NCBI RefSeq assembly: GCF_004912135.1
Contig: NZ_STGU01000003.1
Location: 372,001-436,000, forward strand
Source: Rhizobium rosettiformans W3
Lineage (GTDB): Bacteria > Pseudomonadota > Alphaproteobacteria > Rhizobiales > Rhizobiaceae
Direction of reading: 5' to 3'
DNA length: 64,000 nt
Numbering within the stretch: position 1 is the first letter of the stretch; each line of letters starts with the position of its first letter. Positions 1-9,061 of this stretch are shown one piece after another. The translations under genes and the position numbers were made by a program. Under the pieces are notes generated by a model. The model made no database searches. It was not told the DNA's origin and was given only the letters and a program-made list of their open reading frames with translations.

Positions 1-1553
1 CGTCGAAGAAGACCGGCGTGCCGGTCAAGTGGACCGCTGACCGGACGGAGGCTTTCCTTACCGACGCGCATGGTCGTGACCATGTGTCGAAGGTGAAGAT
101 GGCCTTCGACAAGGACCACAAGATCATCGGGTTGAAGGTCGACACCATCGCCAATCTCGGCGCCTACATGTCGCTCTTCTCGTCGTCGGTTCCGACCTAT
201 CTCTACGCAACGCTGCTGTCTGGCCAGTATGCGATTCCGGCGATCCACGCGAATGTGCGGACCGTGTATACCAATACGGTGCCGGTTGATGCCTATCGTG
301 GTGCCGGTCGTCCCGAGGCAACTTATCTCCTCGAACGCACCGTAGAGACGGCAGCCCGCGAACTCGGCATCTCGCCGGCAGAACTGCGCCGCAAGAACTT
401 CGTGCGGACCTTCCCGTACCAGACGCCGGTCATCATGTGCTACGACGCGGGCGATTACGACGCCTCGCTCGAAGCGGCGATGAAGGCGGCTGACTGGAGC
501 GGTTTTGAAGGCCGAAAGGCGGAAGCCGCTCGTCGCGGCAAGCTGCGCGGCATTGGCATGAGCTGCTATATCGAGGCCTGCGGCATCGCGCCGTCGGCGG
601 CCGTCGGTTCGCTCGGGGCCGGTGTGGGCTTGTGGGAATCCGCCGAGGTCCGCGTCAACGCCGTCGGCACGGTCGAAGTCTTGACCGGCTCGCATAGCCA
701 TGGCCAGGGTCACGAAACCACCTTCGCCCAGCTTGTTGCCGAGCGCTTGGGTGTACCGATCGACAATGTCTCGATCGTGCATGGCGATACCGACAAGGTG
801 CAGATGGGCATGGGCACCTATGGCTCCCGCTCCGGCGCCGTCGGCATGTCGGCGATCGTCAAGGCGCTCGACAAGGTCGAAGCGAAGGCCAAGAAGATCG
901 CCGCGCATCTGATGGAAGCCGACGAGAGCGATGTGGTCATCGAGAATGGCGAGCTGAAGGTTGCGGGTACCGACAAGTCGGTGCCGTGGTTCCAGGTGGC
1001 GCTCGCCGCCTACACCGCCCACAACCTGCCGTCGGGCATGGAGCCCGGTCTGAAGGAGGGGGCCTTCTACGACCCCTCAAACTTCACCTTCCCGGCCGGC
1101 TGCTACATCGCGGAAGTCGAGGTCGATCCGGATACCGGCAAGACCGACATCATCCAGTTCGTCGCCGCCGACGACTTCGGCAATATCATCAATCCGATGA
1201 TCGTCGAGGGCCAGGTGCATGGCGGCATTGCGCAAGGGATCGGCCAGGCGTTGCTCGAAGGCGTGCATTACGATCCGCAGACGGGCCAGCTTCTGACGGC
1301 AAGCTACATGGACTATGCCATGCCGCGCGCCGATGACCTGCCGTCCTTCAATGTCTCGCACCAGAACACGCCTTGCCCCGGCAATCCGCTCGGCATCAAG
1401 GGCTGCGGCGAGGCGGGCGCCATCGGGTCTCCGCCAGCGCTGATCAACGCGATCACCGATGCAATCGGCAACAACAACCTCAACATGCCGGCGACGCCGC
1501 TTGCCGTCTGGAGCGCGCTCCAGGCCAATGCGACCCGCCAGGCAGCCGAATAA
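1..1553 (+). CDS. Form II CO-dehydrogenase/aldehyde oxidase large (Mo-cofactor) subunit, 5' partial
   Basis: C-terminal part (about 517 residues) of a xanthine-oxidase-family molybdopterin subunit. The frame is open to the left edge, so the start lies outside the window. The active-site loop reads AYRGAGR (bases 291-311), the form II signature; true form I CO dehydrogenase has AYRCSFR. The catalytic Glu sits in the C-terminal motif GCGEAGAIG (Glu codon 1410-1412). Such subunits oxidise aldehydes or related compounds with a Mo-MCD cofactor, so the substrate is not known. The FAD subunit follows 11 bases downstream. The L then M order fits the S-L-M arrangement of form II operons, with a 2Fe-2S subunit expected upstream. 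Confidence 0.93.
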   Translation, partial: SKKTGVPVKWTADRTEAFLTDAHGRDHVSKVKMAFDKDHKIIGLKVDTIANLGAYMSLFSSSVPTYLYATLLSGQYAIPAIHANVRTVYTNTVPVDAYRGAGRPEATYLLERTVETAARELGISPAELRRKNFVRTFPYQTPVIMCYDAGDYDASLEAAMKAADWSGFEGRKAEAARRGKLRGIGMSCYIEACGIAPSAAVGSLGAGVGLWESAEVRVNAVGTVEVLTGSHSHGQGHETTFAQLVAERLGVPIDNVSIVHGDTDKVQMGMGTYGSRSGAVGMSAIVKALDKVEAKAKKIAAHLMEADESDVVIENGELKVAGTDKSVPWFQVALAAYTAHNLPSGMEPGLKEGAFYDPSNFTFPAGCYIAEVEVDPDTGKTDIIQFVAADDFGNIINPMIVEGQVHGGIAQGIGQALLEGVHYDPQTGQLLTASYMDYAMPRADDLPSFNVSHQNTPCPGNPLGIKGCGEAGAIGSPPALINAITDAIGNNNLNMPATPLAVWSALQANATRQAAE

Positions 1554-1564
1554 GGGAGAGGACC

Positions 1565-2365
1565 ATGCAGCTTTATCCAACCAGCTACCACCGCGCCTCT
1601 TCCATCGAGGATGCCGGCAAACTGCTCTCCGGCGCCGAAGACGGCAAGTTCATCGCCGGCGGGCAGACGCTGATCGCGGCGCTAAAACAGCGCCTCGCCC
1701 AGCCGTCGGACCTCGTTGACCTCAGGCATATCGAGGCTCTGAAGGGCATCAAGGTCGAGGGGCGCCGCGTCACCATCGGTGCGGCCGTCACCCATGCGGA
1801 CGTCGCCTCTTCCTCGGCGATCCGCGCCGTCTGCCCGGCGATCTCGAACCTCGCTTCGATGATCGGCGATCCGCACGTGCGTCACATGGGCACGATCGGC
1901 GGCTCCGTCGCCAATGACGATCCGGCCGCCGATTACCCGTCCGCCGTGCTCGGCCTTGGTGCCACCGTCGTCACCAATACCCGCGAGATCGCGGCCGACG
2001 ATTTCTTCGTCGGCCTGTTCGAGACCGCGCTTGCCGAGGACGAGATCATCACGGCGATCCGCTTCGATGCTCCGGAAAAGGCGGGTTATGCCAAGTTTGC
2101 CAATCCGGCTTCGCGCTATGCGATGACGGGTGTCTTCGTCTCGAAGGGGTCAGGCGGCGTGCGCGTCGCCGTCACCGGTGCCGGGGCGAGCGGTGTTTTC
2201 CGTCATTCCGGGCTGGAAGCGGCACTCTCGGCCAATTGGTCGCCCGATGCCGTCGCCGGTGTCGAGATCGATTCGTCGGAGCTGATGTCGGATCTGCATT
2301 GCACGGCGGAATACCGGGCAAATCTCATCCGGGTGATGGCGAAACGGGCCGTTCAGGCCTCCTGA
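1565..2365 (+). CDS. FAD-binding (medium) subunit of CO-dehydrogenase-like molybdenum hydroxylase
   Basis: A 266-residue protein of the CoxM/CutM type, which passes electrons from the 2Fe-2S subunit to FAD and on to the respiratory chain or oxygen. Both FAD motifs are present: AGGQT at residues 31-35, and TIGGSVANDDPAADYP at 110-125. The ATG at 1565 is preceded by a GGGAGAGG ribosome site; the frame is open further left, but that part overlaps the large-subunit gene. It is the last gene of the operon and is followed by a terminator hairpin. Confidence 0.93.
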   Translation: MQLYPTSYHRASSIEDAGKLLSGAEDGKFIAGGQTLIAALKQRLAQPSDLVDLRHIEALKGIKVEGRRVTIGAAVTHADVASSSAIRAVCPAISNLASMIGDPHVRHMGTIGGSVANDDPAADYPSAVLGLGATVVTNTREIAADDFFVGLFETALAEDEIITAIRFDAPEKAGYAKFANPASRYAMTGVFVSKGSGGVRVAVTGAGASGVFRHSGLEAALSANWSPDAVAGVEIDSSELMSDLHCTAEYRANLIRVMAKRAVQAS

Positions 2366-2391
2366 AGGGCACCAATTTCAGACGAAACGAG

Positions 2392-2417
2392 AAAGGGCGG
2401 CTCCGGCCGTCCTTTTT
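2392..2417 (+). terminator. Rho-independent terminator after the CO-dehydrogenase-like operon
   Basis: Ten-pair stem (AAAGGGCGGC / GCCGTCCTTT, one G-U pair) with a TCCG loop, followed by a short T run. It lies 26 bases after the medium-subunit stop codon. Confidence 0.7.
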
Positions 2418-2425
2418 CTCTGAGT

Positions 2426-2439
2426 TTGACGCAGATCAA
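2426..2439 (+). promoter_or_regulatory. FNR/FixK-type box (anaerobox) upstream of hemA
   Basis: TTGACGCAGATCAA matches the FNR/FixK/FnrN consensus TTGAT-N4-ATCAA with one mismatch. It lies about 147 bases upstream of the hemA start. Oxygen-responsive control of ALA synthase by FNR-family regulators is documented in several alphaproteobacteria. That it acts on this hemA is inferred from position and orientation. Confidence 0.6.
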
Positions 2440-2585
2440 GTTTGCTTCGGCACAAACCGTTAGTATCTATGTGCAACTGTTCTAATGTTCGCGCCATTTG
2501 TCGCAGTTTAGAATGAATTTACAATGGCGGGGTTGACCCCGGCGCCGTAGAGACACAAAAGAGTGTCGTAGACTGGAGTTTAGGC

Positions 2586-3800
2586 ATGGATTTCGAGGCG
2601 TTTTTCAAGGATCAGCTCGCGGGGCTTCACGAGGAAGGCCGCTACCGCGTCTTCGCTGATTTGGAACGCCAGCGCGGCAATTTTCCGCGCGCGACCCGCT
2701 ACACCGAAAACGGCACCCAGGAAGTCACCGTCTGGTGCTCCAACGACTATCTCGGCATGGGGCAGAACCAGCTCGTGATCGATGCCATGAAGCAGGCGAT
2801 CGACGACTGTGGCGCCGGTGCCGGTGGCACCCGCAACATCTCCGGTACCAACCATTATCACGTGCTTCTCGAGCGCGAGCTCGCCGACCTGCATGGCAAG
2901 GAATCGGCGCTGATCTTCACCTCCGGTTACATCTCGAACTGGGCGACGCTCGGCACGCTCGGCGCCAAGATCCCGGGCCTGATCATCTTCTCCGACGCCC
3001 TGAACCATGCGTCGATGATCGAAGGCATCCGCCATTCCAAGGCCGAGCGCGTCATCTGGAAGCACAACGACGTCAAGGATCTGGAAGCCAAGCTTGCTGC
3101 TGCCGATCCCAACGCGCCGAAGCTGATCGCGTTCGAAAGCGTCTATTCGATGGACGGCGATATCGCGCCGATCAAGGAAATCTGTGACATCGCCGACAAG
3201 TATGGCGCGATGACCTATCTTGACGAAGTGCACGCGGTTGGCATGTACGGCGCCCATGGTGGCGGCATCGCCGAGCGCGAAGGCCTGATGGACCGCCTGA
3301 CGATTATCGAAGGCACGCTCGGCAAGGCCTTCGGCGTCATGGGCGGCTACATTGCTGCCTCGACCGCACTTTGCGATTTCGTCCGCTCCTTTGCCTCCGG
3401 CTTCATCTTCACGACGGCGCTGCCGCCGGCGCTTGCTGCCGGTGCGGTGGCTTCGATCCGTCACCTGAAGACGAGCCAGATCGAGCGCTTCGCCCATCAG
3501 GAGCGCGTGCGCCGCCTGCGCTCGATGCTCGATGCTGCCGGTATCCCGCATATGCCGAACCCGAGCCATATCGTACCGGTGATGGTGGGCGATGCGGCCA
3601 AGTGCAAGTGGATCTCCGACCTGCTGCTCGACAACTGTTCCATCTATGTGCAGCCGATCAACTATCCAACGGTTCCGAAAAAGACCGAGCGGCTGCGCAT
3701 CACCCCGACGCCGCTGCACACCGATGCCGATCTCGAACATCTCGTCGGTTCGCTGCATCAACTCTGGTCGCGCTGCGCGCTCGCCCGCGCGGTGGCTTGA
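2586..3800 (+). CDS. hemA: 5-aminolevulinate synthase
   Basis: A 404-residue PLP enzyme condensing glycine with succinyl-CoA to give 5-aminolevulinate, the committed haem and corrin precursor by the Shemin route typical of alphaproteobacteria. It shows the alpha-oxoamine synthase features CSNDYLGM near residue 51, the substrate region [12 protein letters not shown] near 76, YLDEVHAVG near 211, and the Schiff-base lysine in GTLGKAFG (about Lys247). Length is normal for the family. It stands alone, with an FNR-type box upstream and a terminator downstream. ALA also feeds the B12 pathway whose cobST and adenosyltransferase genes are in this window. Confidence 0.97.
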   Translation: MDFEAFFKDQLAGLHEEGRYRVFADLERQRGNFPRATRYTENGTQEVTVWCSNDYLGMGQNQLVIDAMKQAIDDCGAGAGGTRNISGTNHYHVLLERELADLHGKESALIFTSGYISNWATLGTLGAKIPGLIIFSDALNHASMIEGIRHSKAERVIWKHNDVKDLEAKLAAADPNAPKLIAFESVYSMDGDIAPIKEICDIADKYGAMTYLDEVHAVGMYGAHGGGIAEREGLMDRLTIIEGTLGKAFGVMGGYIAASTALCDFVRSFASGFIFTTALPPALAAGAVASIRHLKTSQIERFAHQERVRRLRSMLDAAGIPHMPNPSHIVPVMVGDAAKCKWISDLLLDNCSIYVQPINYPTVPKKTERLRITPTPLHTDADLEHLVGSLHQLWSRCALARAVA

Positions 3801-3826
3801 TCGACCCAGAGCAGACCTTCATAAAG

Positions 3827-3858
3827 ATGCGGGCTTCGGAAACGGAGCCCGCATTTTT
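3827..3858 (+). terminator. Rho-independent terminator after hemA
   Basis: Twelve-position stem (ATGCGGGCTTCG / CGGAGCCCGCAT, one mismatch) with a GAAA loop, followed by TTTTT. It lies 27 bases after the hemA stop codon. Confidence 0.8.
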
Positions 3859-3878
3859 CTTTGGGAGGTTTTGAGAAC

Positions 3879-4997
3879 GTGAGCATTGCCGATCGTGTGA
3901 ATGCCCTGGTTGACAGGGTGGTCGATGAAGAGCGCATCACCGGCGCCGTCGTTCTGGTCTATCAGGATGGTCAGCCGATCCTTGAAAAGGCTGCCGGCTT
4001 TGCCGATCGCGAAGCGGGGTTGCCTGCCCGTCTCGACACGATCTTCCGCTACGCCTCCGTCACCAAGCCGATGGTCGCCGTGACGGCGCTTGTCATGGTC
4101 GAGAAGGGGCTGCTCAAGCTCGACGATCGCGTCTCGCAATACCTGCCCTGGTTCAGACCCAAGGCGCCCGATGGGCGCGAAGGCGCGATCACGATCCGGC
4201 ATCTGCTCACGCACACGTCCGGCCTGCTCTACGATCCCGCGCTCGAATTGTTGCCGGAAGGACAGCGGATGACGCTCGGCCTCGGGAATACGAATCTGAG
4301 CCTCGAAGACAATTTCAGCCGCCACAATGCCATCCCGCTCGCCTTCGAGCCTGGTTCGCGCTGGGCCTATTCCTTCGCCACGGATATTCTCGGCGGTGTC
4401 CTCGCCGCTATCCATGGCGGGACCCTTGAAGAGGCCGTCATCCAGCATGTGGCCGGCCCGCTTGGCATGGCCGATGCCCGCTTTCACGTGACCGATCCTG
4501 CCCGGCTTGCGGTTGCCTATGCCGATCATCCAGGTCGACCCGTTCGCATGCCGGACCCGTGGGTCAGCGGCGACGAGGAAAACTGGCGAACGGTCTTCTC
4601 TCCGGGCCGCATCTTCAATCCGAAGGCCTTCCAGTCCGGTGGCGCCGGCATGGCCGGCACGGCGCATGACGTCATGAAGCTCCTGGAAATGCTGCGGACG
4701 CACGGCGGCCATCTGCTTTCGACCGAGATGGCACGTGCTGCGCTTTCCAACCAGATCGGCGAGATCCAGGGCGAGCCGGGCTATCGGTTCACCTTTGTCG
4801 GCGGCCTGGTCACGGATCCCGCCGCGGCGATGACTGCCCTGCCGAAGGGAGCGATCCAGTGGGGTGGCGTCTACGGGAACACCTGGTTCATCGATCCCGC
4901 GGAGCGGCTCACCGTCGTCAGCCTCACCAACAACGCGCTGGAAGGCTGCAATGGTGCCTATCCAGAAATGTTGCGCGCGGCGGTGTATGGTCGGTAG
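3879..4997 (+). CDS. Serine hydrolase of the beta-lactamase (class C/esterase) family
   Basis: A 372-residue PF00144-type hydrolase. The nucleophile motif is S-V-T-K (Ser60-Lys63), preceded by the usual RYAS context, with HTSGL at about 112. The Tyr motif is Y-S-F (about 164), where true class C beta-lactamases have Y-A-N, so an esterase or peptidase role is more likely than antibiotic hydrolysis. No signal peptide is visible, which suggests a cytoplasmic enzyme. I chose GTG 3879 because GGAGG lies 10 bases upstream; a TTG 18 bases earlier overlaps that site. The substrate is unknown. Confidence 0.85.
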   Translation: MSIADRVNALVDRVVDEERITGAVVLVYQDGQPILEKAAGFADREAGLPARLDTIFRYASVTKPMVAVTALVMVEKGLLKLDDRVSQYLPWFRPKAPDGREGAITIRHLLTHTSGLLYDPALELLPEGQRMTLGLGNTNLSLEDNFSRHNAIPLAFEPGSRWAYSFATDILGGVLAAIHGGTLEEAVIQHVAGPLGMADARFHVTDPARLAVAYADHPGRPVRMPDPWVSGDEENWRTVFSPGRIFNPKAFQSGGAGMAGTAHDVMKLLEMLRTHGGHLLSTEMARAALSNQIGEIQGEPGYRFTFVGGLVTDPAAAMTALPKGAIQWGGVYGNTWFIDPAERLTVVSLTNNALEGCNGAYPEMLRAAVYGR

Positions 4998-5005
4998 GCG
5001 GCTGC

Positions 5006-6208
5006 TTACCGTGCCGCGATAACCTCAGCTGCCTTCCGCCTCGCCTCGCGGTCCGCCGCATAGACGTCCTCGATCGTGTCAGCCGGCACGCCCTCGACCA
5101 TCGCGTCCATCACGGTCTCGACCACCTCGGCCATGTCGAGGAAGCGGATCTTGTCTTCGACGAAGGCGTTGAAGGCGGTCTCTTCGGCAGCGTTGAGGAT
5201 CGCGCCCTGCAATCCGCCGCGCTCCAGCGCCGTGCGGGCAAGCCGGAGCGCCGGAAAGCGCGTCTCGTCCGGCGCCTCGAAATCGAGACGCGAGAGCTTT
5301 GCGAAGTCTAACCGGTCGACATTCAGCGCCGGGCGCTTCGGATAGGTGAGCGCGTAGCCGATGGCTGTGCGCATGTCCGGCACGCCAAGCTGGGCGATGA
5401 CGGAGCCGTCGGTGTAGCCGACCATGGAATGGATGATCGACTGCGGATGCACGACGACCTCGATCTGGTCGGGCCGGACATCGAAAAGGTGCTTGGCCTC
5501 GATCATCTCCAGCGCCTTGTTGAACATCGAGGCGCTGCCGACGGAGATCTTCAGGCCCATCGACCAGTTGGGATGCGTGCGGGCCGTCTGCACCGTCACA
5601 TTCGCCATCTGCTCGCGCGTGTGGCTGCGGAAGGGGCCGCCGGAGGCCGTCAGCACGATCCGCTCCAGCGCGTGGCGCTGATCGGCTTCAAGACATTGGA
5701 AGATCGCGGAATGTTCACTGTCGACCGGGATCAGGCGTCCGCCGCCCTTTTTCACCGCCTCGACGAAGAGGGGACCGGCGGAGACGAGACACTCCTTGTT
5801 CGCCAGCGCGATATCGGCGCCGCGGGCGGCAGCCTTCAGGGTCGGCGCCAAACCTGCCGTCCCGACGATCGCCGCCATTACCCAGCCGGCTTCCATGTCG
5901 GCGGCCTCGTCCAGTCCACTGGTGCCGGCTGCGACATCGGTGCCGGAGCCCGCCAGCAGGTCCTTGAGCGTCCTATACTGGCTTTCGTCGGCGGTGACGG
6001 CGAGCTTCGCGCCGGTGCGGCGAGCCTGTTCGGCCAGCAGATCGAGATTGCCATTGCCGGTGAGCGCGATGACCTCGAAGCTGTGGCGGCCACCAAGTTG
6101 CTCGATCACATCGAGCGTGTTCACGCCGATCGAACCCGTCGAGCCGAGGACTGAAAGGCGGCGGGGCCGGTCGCTGTCGATCATGCTGCTTAGGTCCGAT
6201 TGCTTCAT
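5006..6208 (-). CDS. dxr: 1-deoxy-D-xylulose 5-phosphate reductoisomerase
   Basis: A 400-residue enzyme converting DXP to MEP, the first committed step of the non-mevalonate isoprenoid pathway, with NADPH and a divalent metal. Visible are the NADPH-binding GSTGSIG near residue 22, ALANKECLVSAG, the metal/substrate motif PVDSEHSAIFQCLE, TASGGPFR, and MGLKISVGSASMFNKALEM. An internal ATG nine codons in is a possible alternative start. It ends 8 bases from the convergent serine hydrolase gene and is divergent from the metal ATPase. It is not beside uppS/cdsA, where many bacteria have it. Confidence 0.97.
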   Translation of the reverse strand: MKQSDLSSMIDSDRPRRLSVLGSTGSIGVNTLDVIEQLGGRHSFEVIALTGNGNLDLLAEQARRTGAKLAVTADESQYRTLKDLLAGSGTDVAAGTSGLDEAADMEAGWVMAAIVGTAGLAPTLKAAARGADIALANKECLVSAGPLFVEAVKKGGGRLIPVDSEHSAIFQCLEADQRHALERIVLTASGGPFRSHTREQMANVTVQTARTHPNWSMGLKISVGSASMFNKALEMIEAKHLFDVRPDQIEVVVHPQSIIHSMVGYTDGSVIAQLGVPDMRTAIGYALTYPKRPALNVDRLDFAKLSRLDFEAPDETRFPALRLARTALERGGLQGAILNAAEETAFNAFVEDKIRFLDMAEVVETVMDAMVEGVPADTIEDVYAADREARRKAAEVIAAR

Positions 6209-6292
6209 GCTCAGAAGGCTCTACAAGGGAAAGGCAAGAGCAGCAAGAGAGGTCCGGTTGGACCTTTCGCCAGTGCTTTAAGGAATTGGACA

Positions 6293-8140
6293 GTGCGGGA
6301 CTTTCTGCAGCCGACACGATTGCGTGAGAGCCTGCCGGTCCTTCTCGCGGCACTTGCCTTCCTCTGTCTCGCCGGCGGTGGGGTCCTCTATCTCGCCGCC
6401 CGTCCCGAACAGGCTGCCCTGATCTGGCTGGTTGGGGCCGGCTCCGTCTTCGTCGTTCTGGTCGCCGACACCCTCCGGGCGCTTCTCAACGGCCGCACGG
6501 GCGTCGATGCCATCGCGGCCCTGTCGATCGGCGTCGGCCTTGCCCTCGGCGAAAACCTCGCCGCTGCCATCGTTGCCGTGATGTATGCCGGCGGCCAATT
6601 GCTGGAAAGCTTTGCGGAGGGACGCGCGCGCCGCGACATGACGGCCCTGCTCGGCCGTGTCTCGCGCACGGCCATGCGCTATCAGGGTGAAACGCTCGAA
6701 AGCGTGCCGATCGAGGCGCTCAAGCCGCAGGACCGGATCCTGGTGCGCAAGGGCGAGGTGGTGCCGGTCGACGGGCGCCTGCTGGCAGCAACGGCCGTGC
6801 TCGATCTTTCGGCGCTGACGGGGGAATCGCTGCCGGTGCCCATCCAGATGGGCCATGAAGTGCCGAGCGGCTGTACCGTGCTAGGCGATGCCTTCGATCT
6901 TCTGGTGCTACGTGAATCGAAAGAGAGCACCTATGCCGGAATCGTGCGCCTCGTCGAACAGGCGCAGGCGAGCCGCGCGCCCATGGCGCGTCTGGCGGAT
7001 CGTTATGCTCTCTATTTTCTCGGCATCACGCTGCTTCTTGCCGGCAGCGCCTGGTGGTGGAGCGGTGAGGCCACGCGGGCACTCGCCGTGCTGGTCGTAG
7101 CCACCCCCTGTCCGCTGATCCTCGCCGTGCCCGTGGCCGTCATCGCGGGCATGTCGCGTGCCGCCTCGCATGGCGTGCTGGTGAAGACCGCTGGCGCGCT
7201 CGAGGCGCTGGCTGCGGTCACCACCGTCGTCGTCGACAAGACCGGCACTGTGACCTCGGCTCGGCCTGAGGTCGCCGATGTCAGGGCGGAAGAGGGTTTT
7301 GCGGCCGATGAGGTCCTGCGCCTTGCGGCCTCGCTCGATCAGGCCTCCGGGCATGTCGCAGCCGAAGCACTGGTGCGCGCTGCGGCGTCCCGAGGGCTGG
7401 CGCTGACCCTGCCTCTCGACGTGGTCGAGGACGCCGGTCGTGGACTGGCAGGGAGGGTCGACGGGCGGCGCGTGGTGCTGGGAGGCTCAGGCTATGTGCT
7501 GTCACAGCTGAACCCTGGGACAGGTTTCAGTCGTGCCGGGGTCGCCAGTGGCACGGCCGTGGTGGCCGTCGGTGTCGAGGGACGCGCCGCCGGGCTCATT
7601 CTTCTCTCCGATCCCCTGCGGCCGGATGCACAGACGACGATCCAAGCCTTCCGCGAGGGTGGCGTGCGCCGGATCGTAATGGCCTCAGGCGATCGGACTG
7701 ATGTCGCCGAACAGGCCTCGGCCACCCTGGCTCTCGATGCCGTGGCGGGGGATCTCACCCCGGAAGGCAAGGTGGAGCTCATCCGCCGTGAAGCGGATCA
7801 GGGTGTCGTGATGATGGTGGGGGATGGGGTGAATGATGCGCCGGCGCTGGCGCTCGCCGATGTCGGGGTTGCCATTGGGGCGCGGGGCTCAGCCGCGTCG
7901 TCGGAAGCCGCGGATGTGGTGCTCCTGGCGGATGATCTCTCGCGCCTGCCGCTTGCCTGCCGCATCGCGCGGCGATCTCGAAACATAGCCCGGCAAAGTG
8001 CGGTTGCCGGGCTTGTGCTTTCAGGCGGTGCCATGGTGATGGCCGCCTTCGGTTATCTGACACCGGTTCAGGGCGCGCTTCTGCAGGAAGTGATCGACGT
8101 TGCCGTCATCCTCAATGCTCTGCGCGCCCTTCGCGGTTGA
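6293..8140 (+). CDS. Heavy-metal-translocating P1B-type ATPase
   Basis: A 615-residue membrane pump. Present are the TGES actuator loop (about 176), the phosphorylation motif DKTGT (Asp315), and the hinge MVGDGVNDAPAL. The intramembrane metal motif is TPC (271-273), not the CPC of Cu/Zn pumps. No N-terminal HMA metal-binding domain exists. The nucleotide-domain HP pair, a P1B hallmark, reads HV (SGHVAAEAL). GTG 6293 was chosen because AAGGA lies 8 bases upstream; the frame is open to 6200, but that would overlap the divergent dxr start. The metal is not predictable; TPC occurs in the P1B-5-like subgroup. Confidence 0.88.
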   Translation: MRDFLQPTRLRESLPVLLAALAFLCLAGGGVLYLAARPEQAALIWLVGAGSVFVVLVADTLRALLNGRTGVDAIAALSIGVGLALGENLAAAIVAVMYAGGQLLESFAEGRARRDMTALLGRVSRTAMRYQGETLESVPIEALKPQDRILVRKGEVVPVDGRLLAATAVLDLSALTGESLPVPIQMGHEVPSGCTVLGDAFDLLVLRESKESTYAGIVRLVEQAQASRAPMARLADRYALYFLGITLLLAGSAWWWSGEATRALAVLVVATPCPLILAVPVAVIAGMSRAASHGVLVKTAGALEALAAVTTVVVDKTGTVTSARPEVADVRAEEGFAADEVLRLAASLDQASGHVAAEALVRAAASRGLALTLPLDVVEDAGRGLAGRVDGRRVVLGGSGYVLSQLNPGTGFSRAGVASGTAVVAVGVEGRAAGLILLSDPLRPDAQTTIQAFREGGVRRIVMASGDRTDVAEQASATLALDAVAGDLTPEGKVELIRREADQGVVMMVGDGVNDAPALALADVGVAIGARGSAASSEAADVVLLADDLSRLPLACRIARRSRNIARQSAVAGLVLSGGAMVMAAFGYLTPVQGALLQEVIDVAVILNALRALRG

Positions 8141-8146
8141 AGGCCG

Positions 8147-8896
8147 TCAGGCCTGGGTGACAACGCTGCCTTCGCCGGAGGTGCGAACCCGCAGGTTGTT
8201 CTGGACATGCGTGACGCCGCTGACATCGTCGGCGCAGTCTTCGGCGCGACGCTTTTCCCAGCGGTCGGTCACATGGCCCGATAGGGTCACTTCGCCGTCC
8301 TTCACCGTCACCTCGATGTCCGAGGCATCGACGGATCCATCATCGGACAGGCGGTCGTTGACGTCTTCCAGAATGCGGCTGTCGGATCGGCGATAGCCGC
8401 GCGGACCCTTGCCGCGGTGGCTGTCCATCTCGCGGCGGCGTGCCGCCTCGTCGTCACCGAACCAGGAGGCAACCTCGTCGCCGGCGCGGTCCATGAAGCC
8501 GCGCTCCTCATCGCGATCGCGGTTCCGTTCCGTGCGGCCATAGCCACCGCGATAGGACGGGTTGTCCGACGGATAGTAGCCGCGGCCCGCGCCACGGGCA
8601 TAGCGGCGTGTATCGTCGCCGTAGCCGCGGTCGCTCAGATCGCCGTAATAACCGAGATCGTCGGTGGTCCAGTCGGAGCGGCCCATGCGGGGATAGCGCG
8701 ATCCGCTGGCGCCGTAGCCGCCGTCCATGCCGAAGTCGCGCTGGCGCTCGGCGTTGTAACGATCTGCATCGGGCCGGCTCTCGTCGTAGCCGCGCACGAA
8801 ACCGCTTTCACCGGGGGCATAGTCGCCGGTGGGGCCGCGGCGGGCATTGCGGTTTCGACCGTAATCGGAATCCCAATTGTCGTTGCGATTGACCAT
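8147..8896 (-). CDS. BON-domain protein with a long polar, Gly/Arg/Asp/Tyr-rich N-terminal region
   Basis: A 249-residue protein. Residues 1 to about 160 are low complexity (R, D, G, Y, S), with no signal peptide or membrane segment. The C-terminal 75 residues form a BON domain of the OsmY type (ILEDVNDRL, then VTVKDGEVTLSGHV, then ENNLRV-like QNNLRV), a fold linked to envelope binding and osmotic stress. The ATG at 8896 has a strong AAAGGAGGA site. The start region carries an EcfG-type promoter motif shared divergently with the ferritin-like gene, so general-stress expression is likely. The precise function is unknown. Confidence 0.85.
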   Translation of the reverse strand: MVNRNDNWDSDYGRNRNARRGPTGDYAPGESGFVRGYDESRPDADRYNAERQRDFGMDGGYGASGSRYPRMGRSDWTTDDLGYYGDLSDRGYGDDTRRYARGAGRGYYPSDNPSYRGGYGRTERNRDRDEERGFMDRAGDEVASWFGDDEAARRREMDSHRGKGPRGYRRSDSRILEDVNDRLSDDGSVDASDIEVTVKDGEVTLSGHVTDRWEKRRAEDCADDVSGVTHVQNNLRVRTSGEGSVVTQA

Positions 8897-8947
8897 AGTT
8901 TCCTCCTTTGGATTGGAAGCGTGACGCGCTGCGTCACCTCCTAGGCT

Positions 8948-8973
8948 AACCGCGCGAGCCTCCCGATCGTTCC
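8948..8973 (-). promoter_or_regulatory. EcfG-type promoter motif for the BON-domain gene
   Basis: Reading leftwards on the minus strand, GGAAC (8973-8969) is followed by N19 and TT (8949-8948), matching the GGAAC-N18/19-TT consensus of alphaproteobacterial general-stress (ECF15/EcfG) promoters. It lies 52 bases upstream of the start codon. Confidence 0.5.
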
Positions 8974-8997
8974 TGCGATTTGTGGAAAAACCCTTCC

Positions 8998-9022
8998 GGA
9001 ACAAAGCGCCATCCGGCCGGTT
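8998..9022 (+). promoter_or_regulatory. EcfG-type promoter motif for the DUF892 gene
   Basis: GGAAC (8998-9002), N18, TT (9021-9022), 40 bases upstream of the start codon. It is divergent from, and 25 bases away from, the BON-gene promoter motif. Confidence 0.55.
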
Positions 9023-9061
9023 CTTTTGTCGCCATAACCGATAACCGAGGAGATACCGACA

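Noticed and set aside
2580-3761. Long minus-strand ORF (393 codons) opposite hemA
   Set aside because: Lies wholly within hemA, has shadow-type composition and no recognisable domain; hemA itself is certain.
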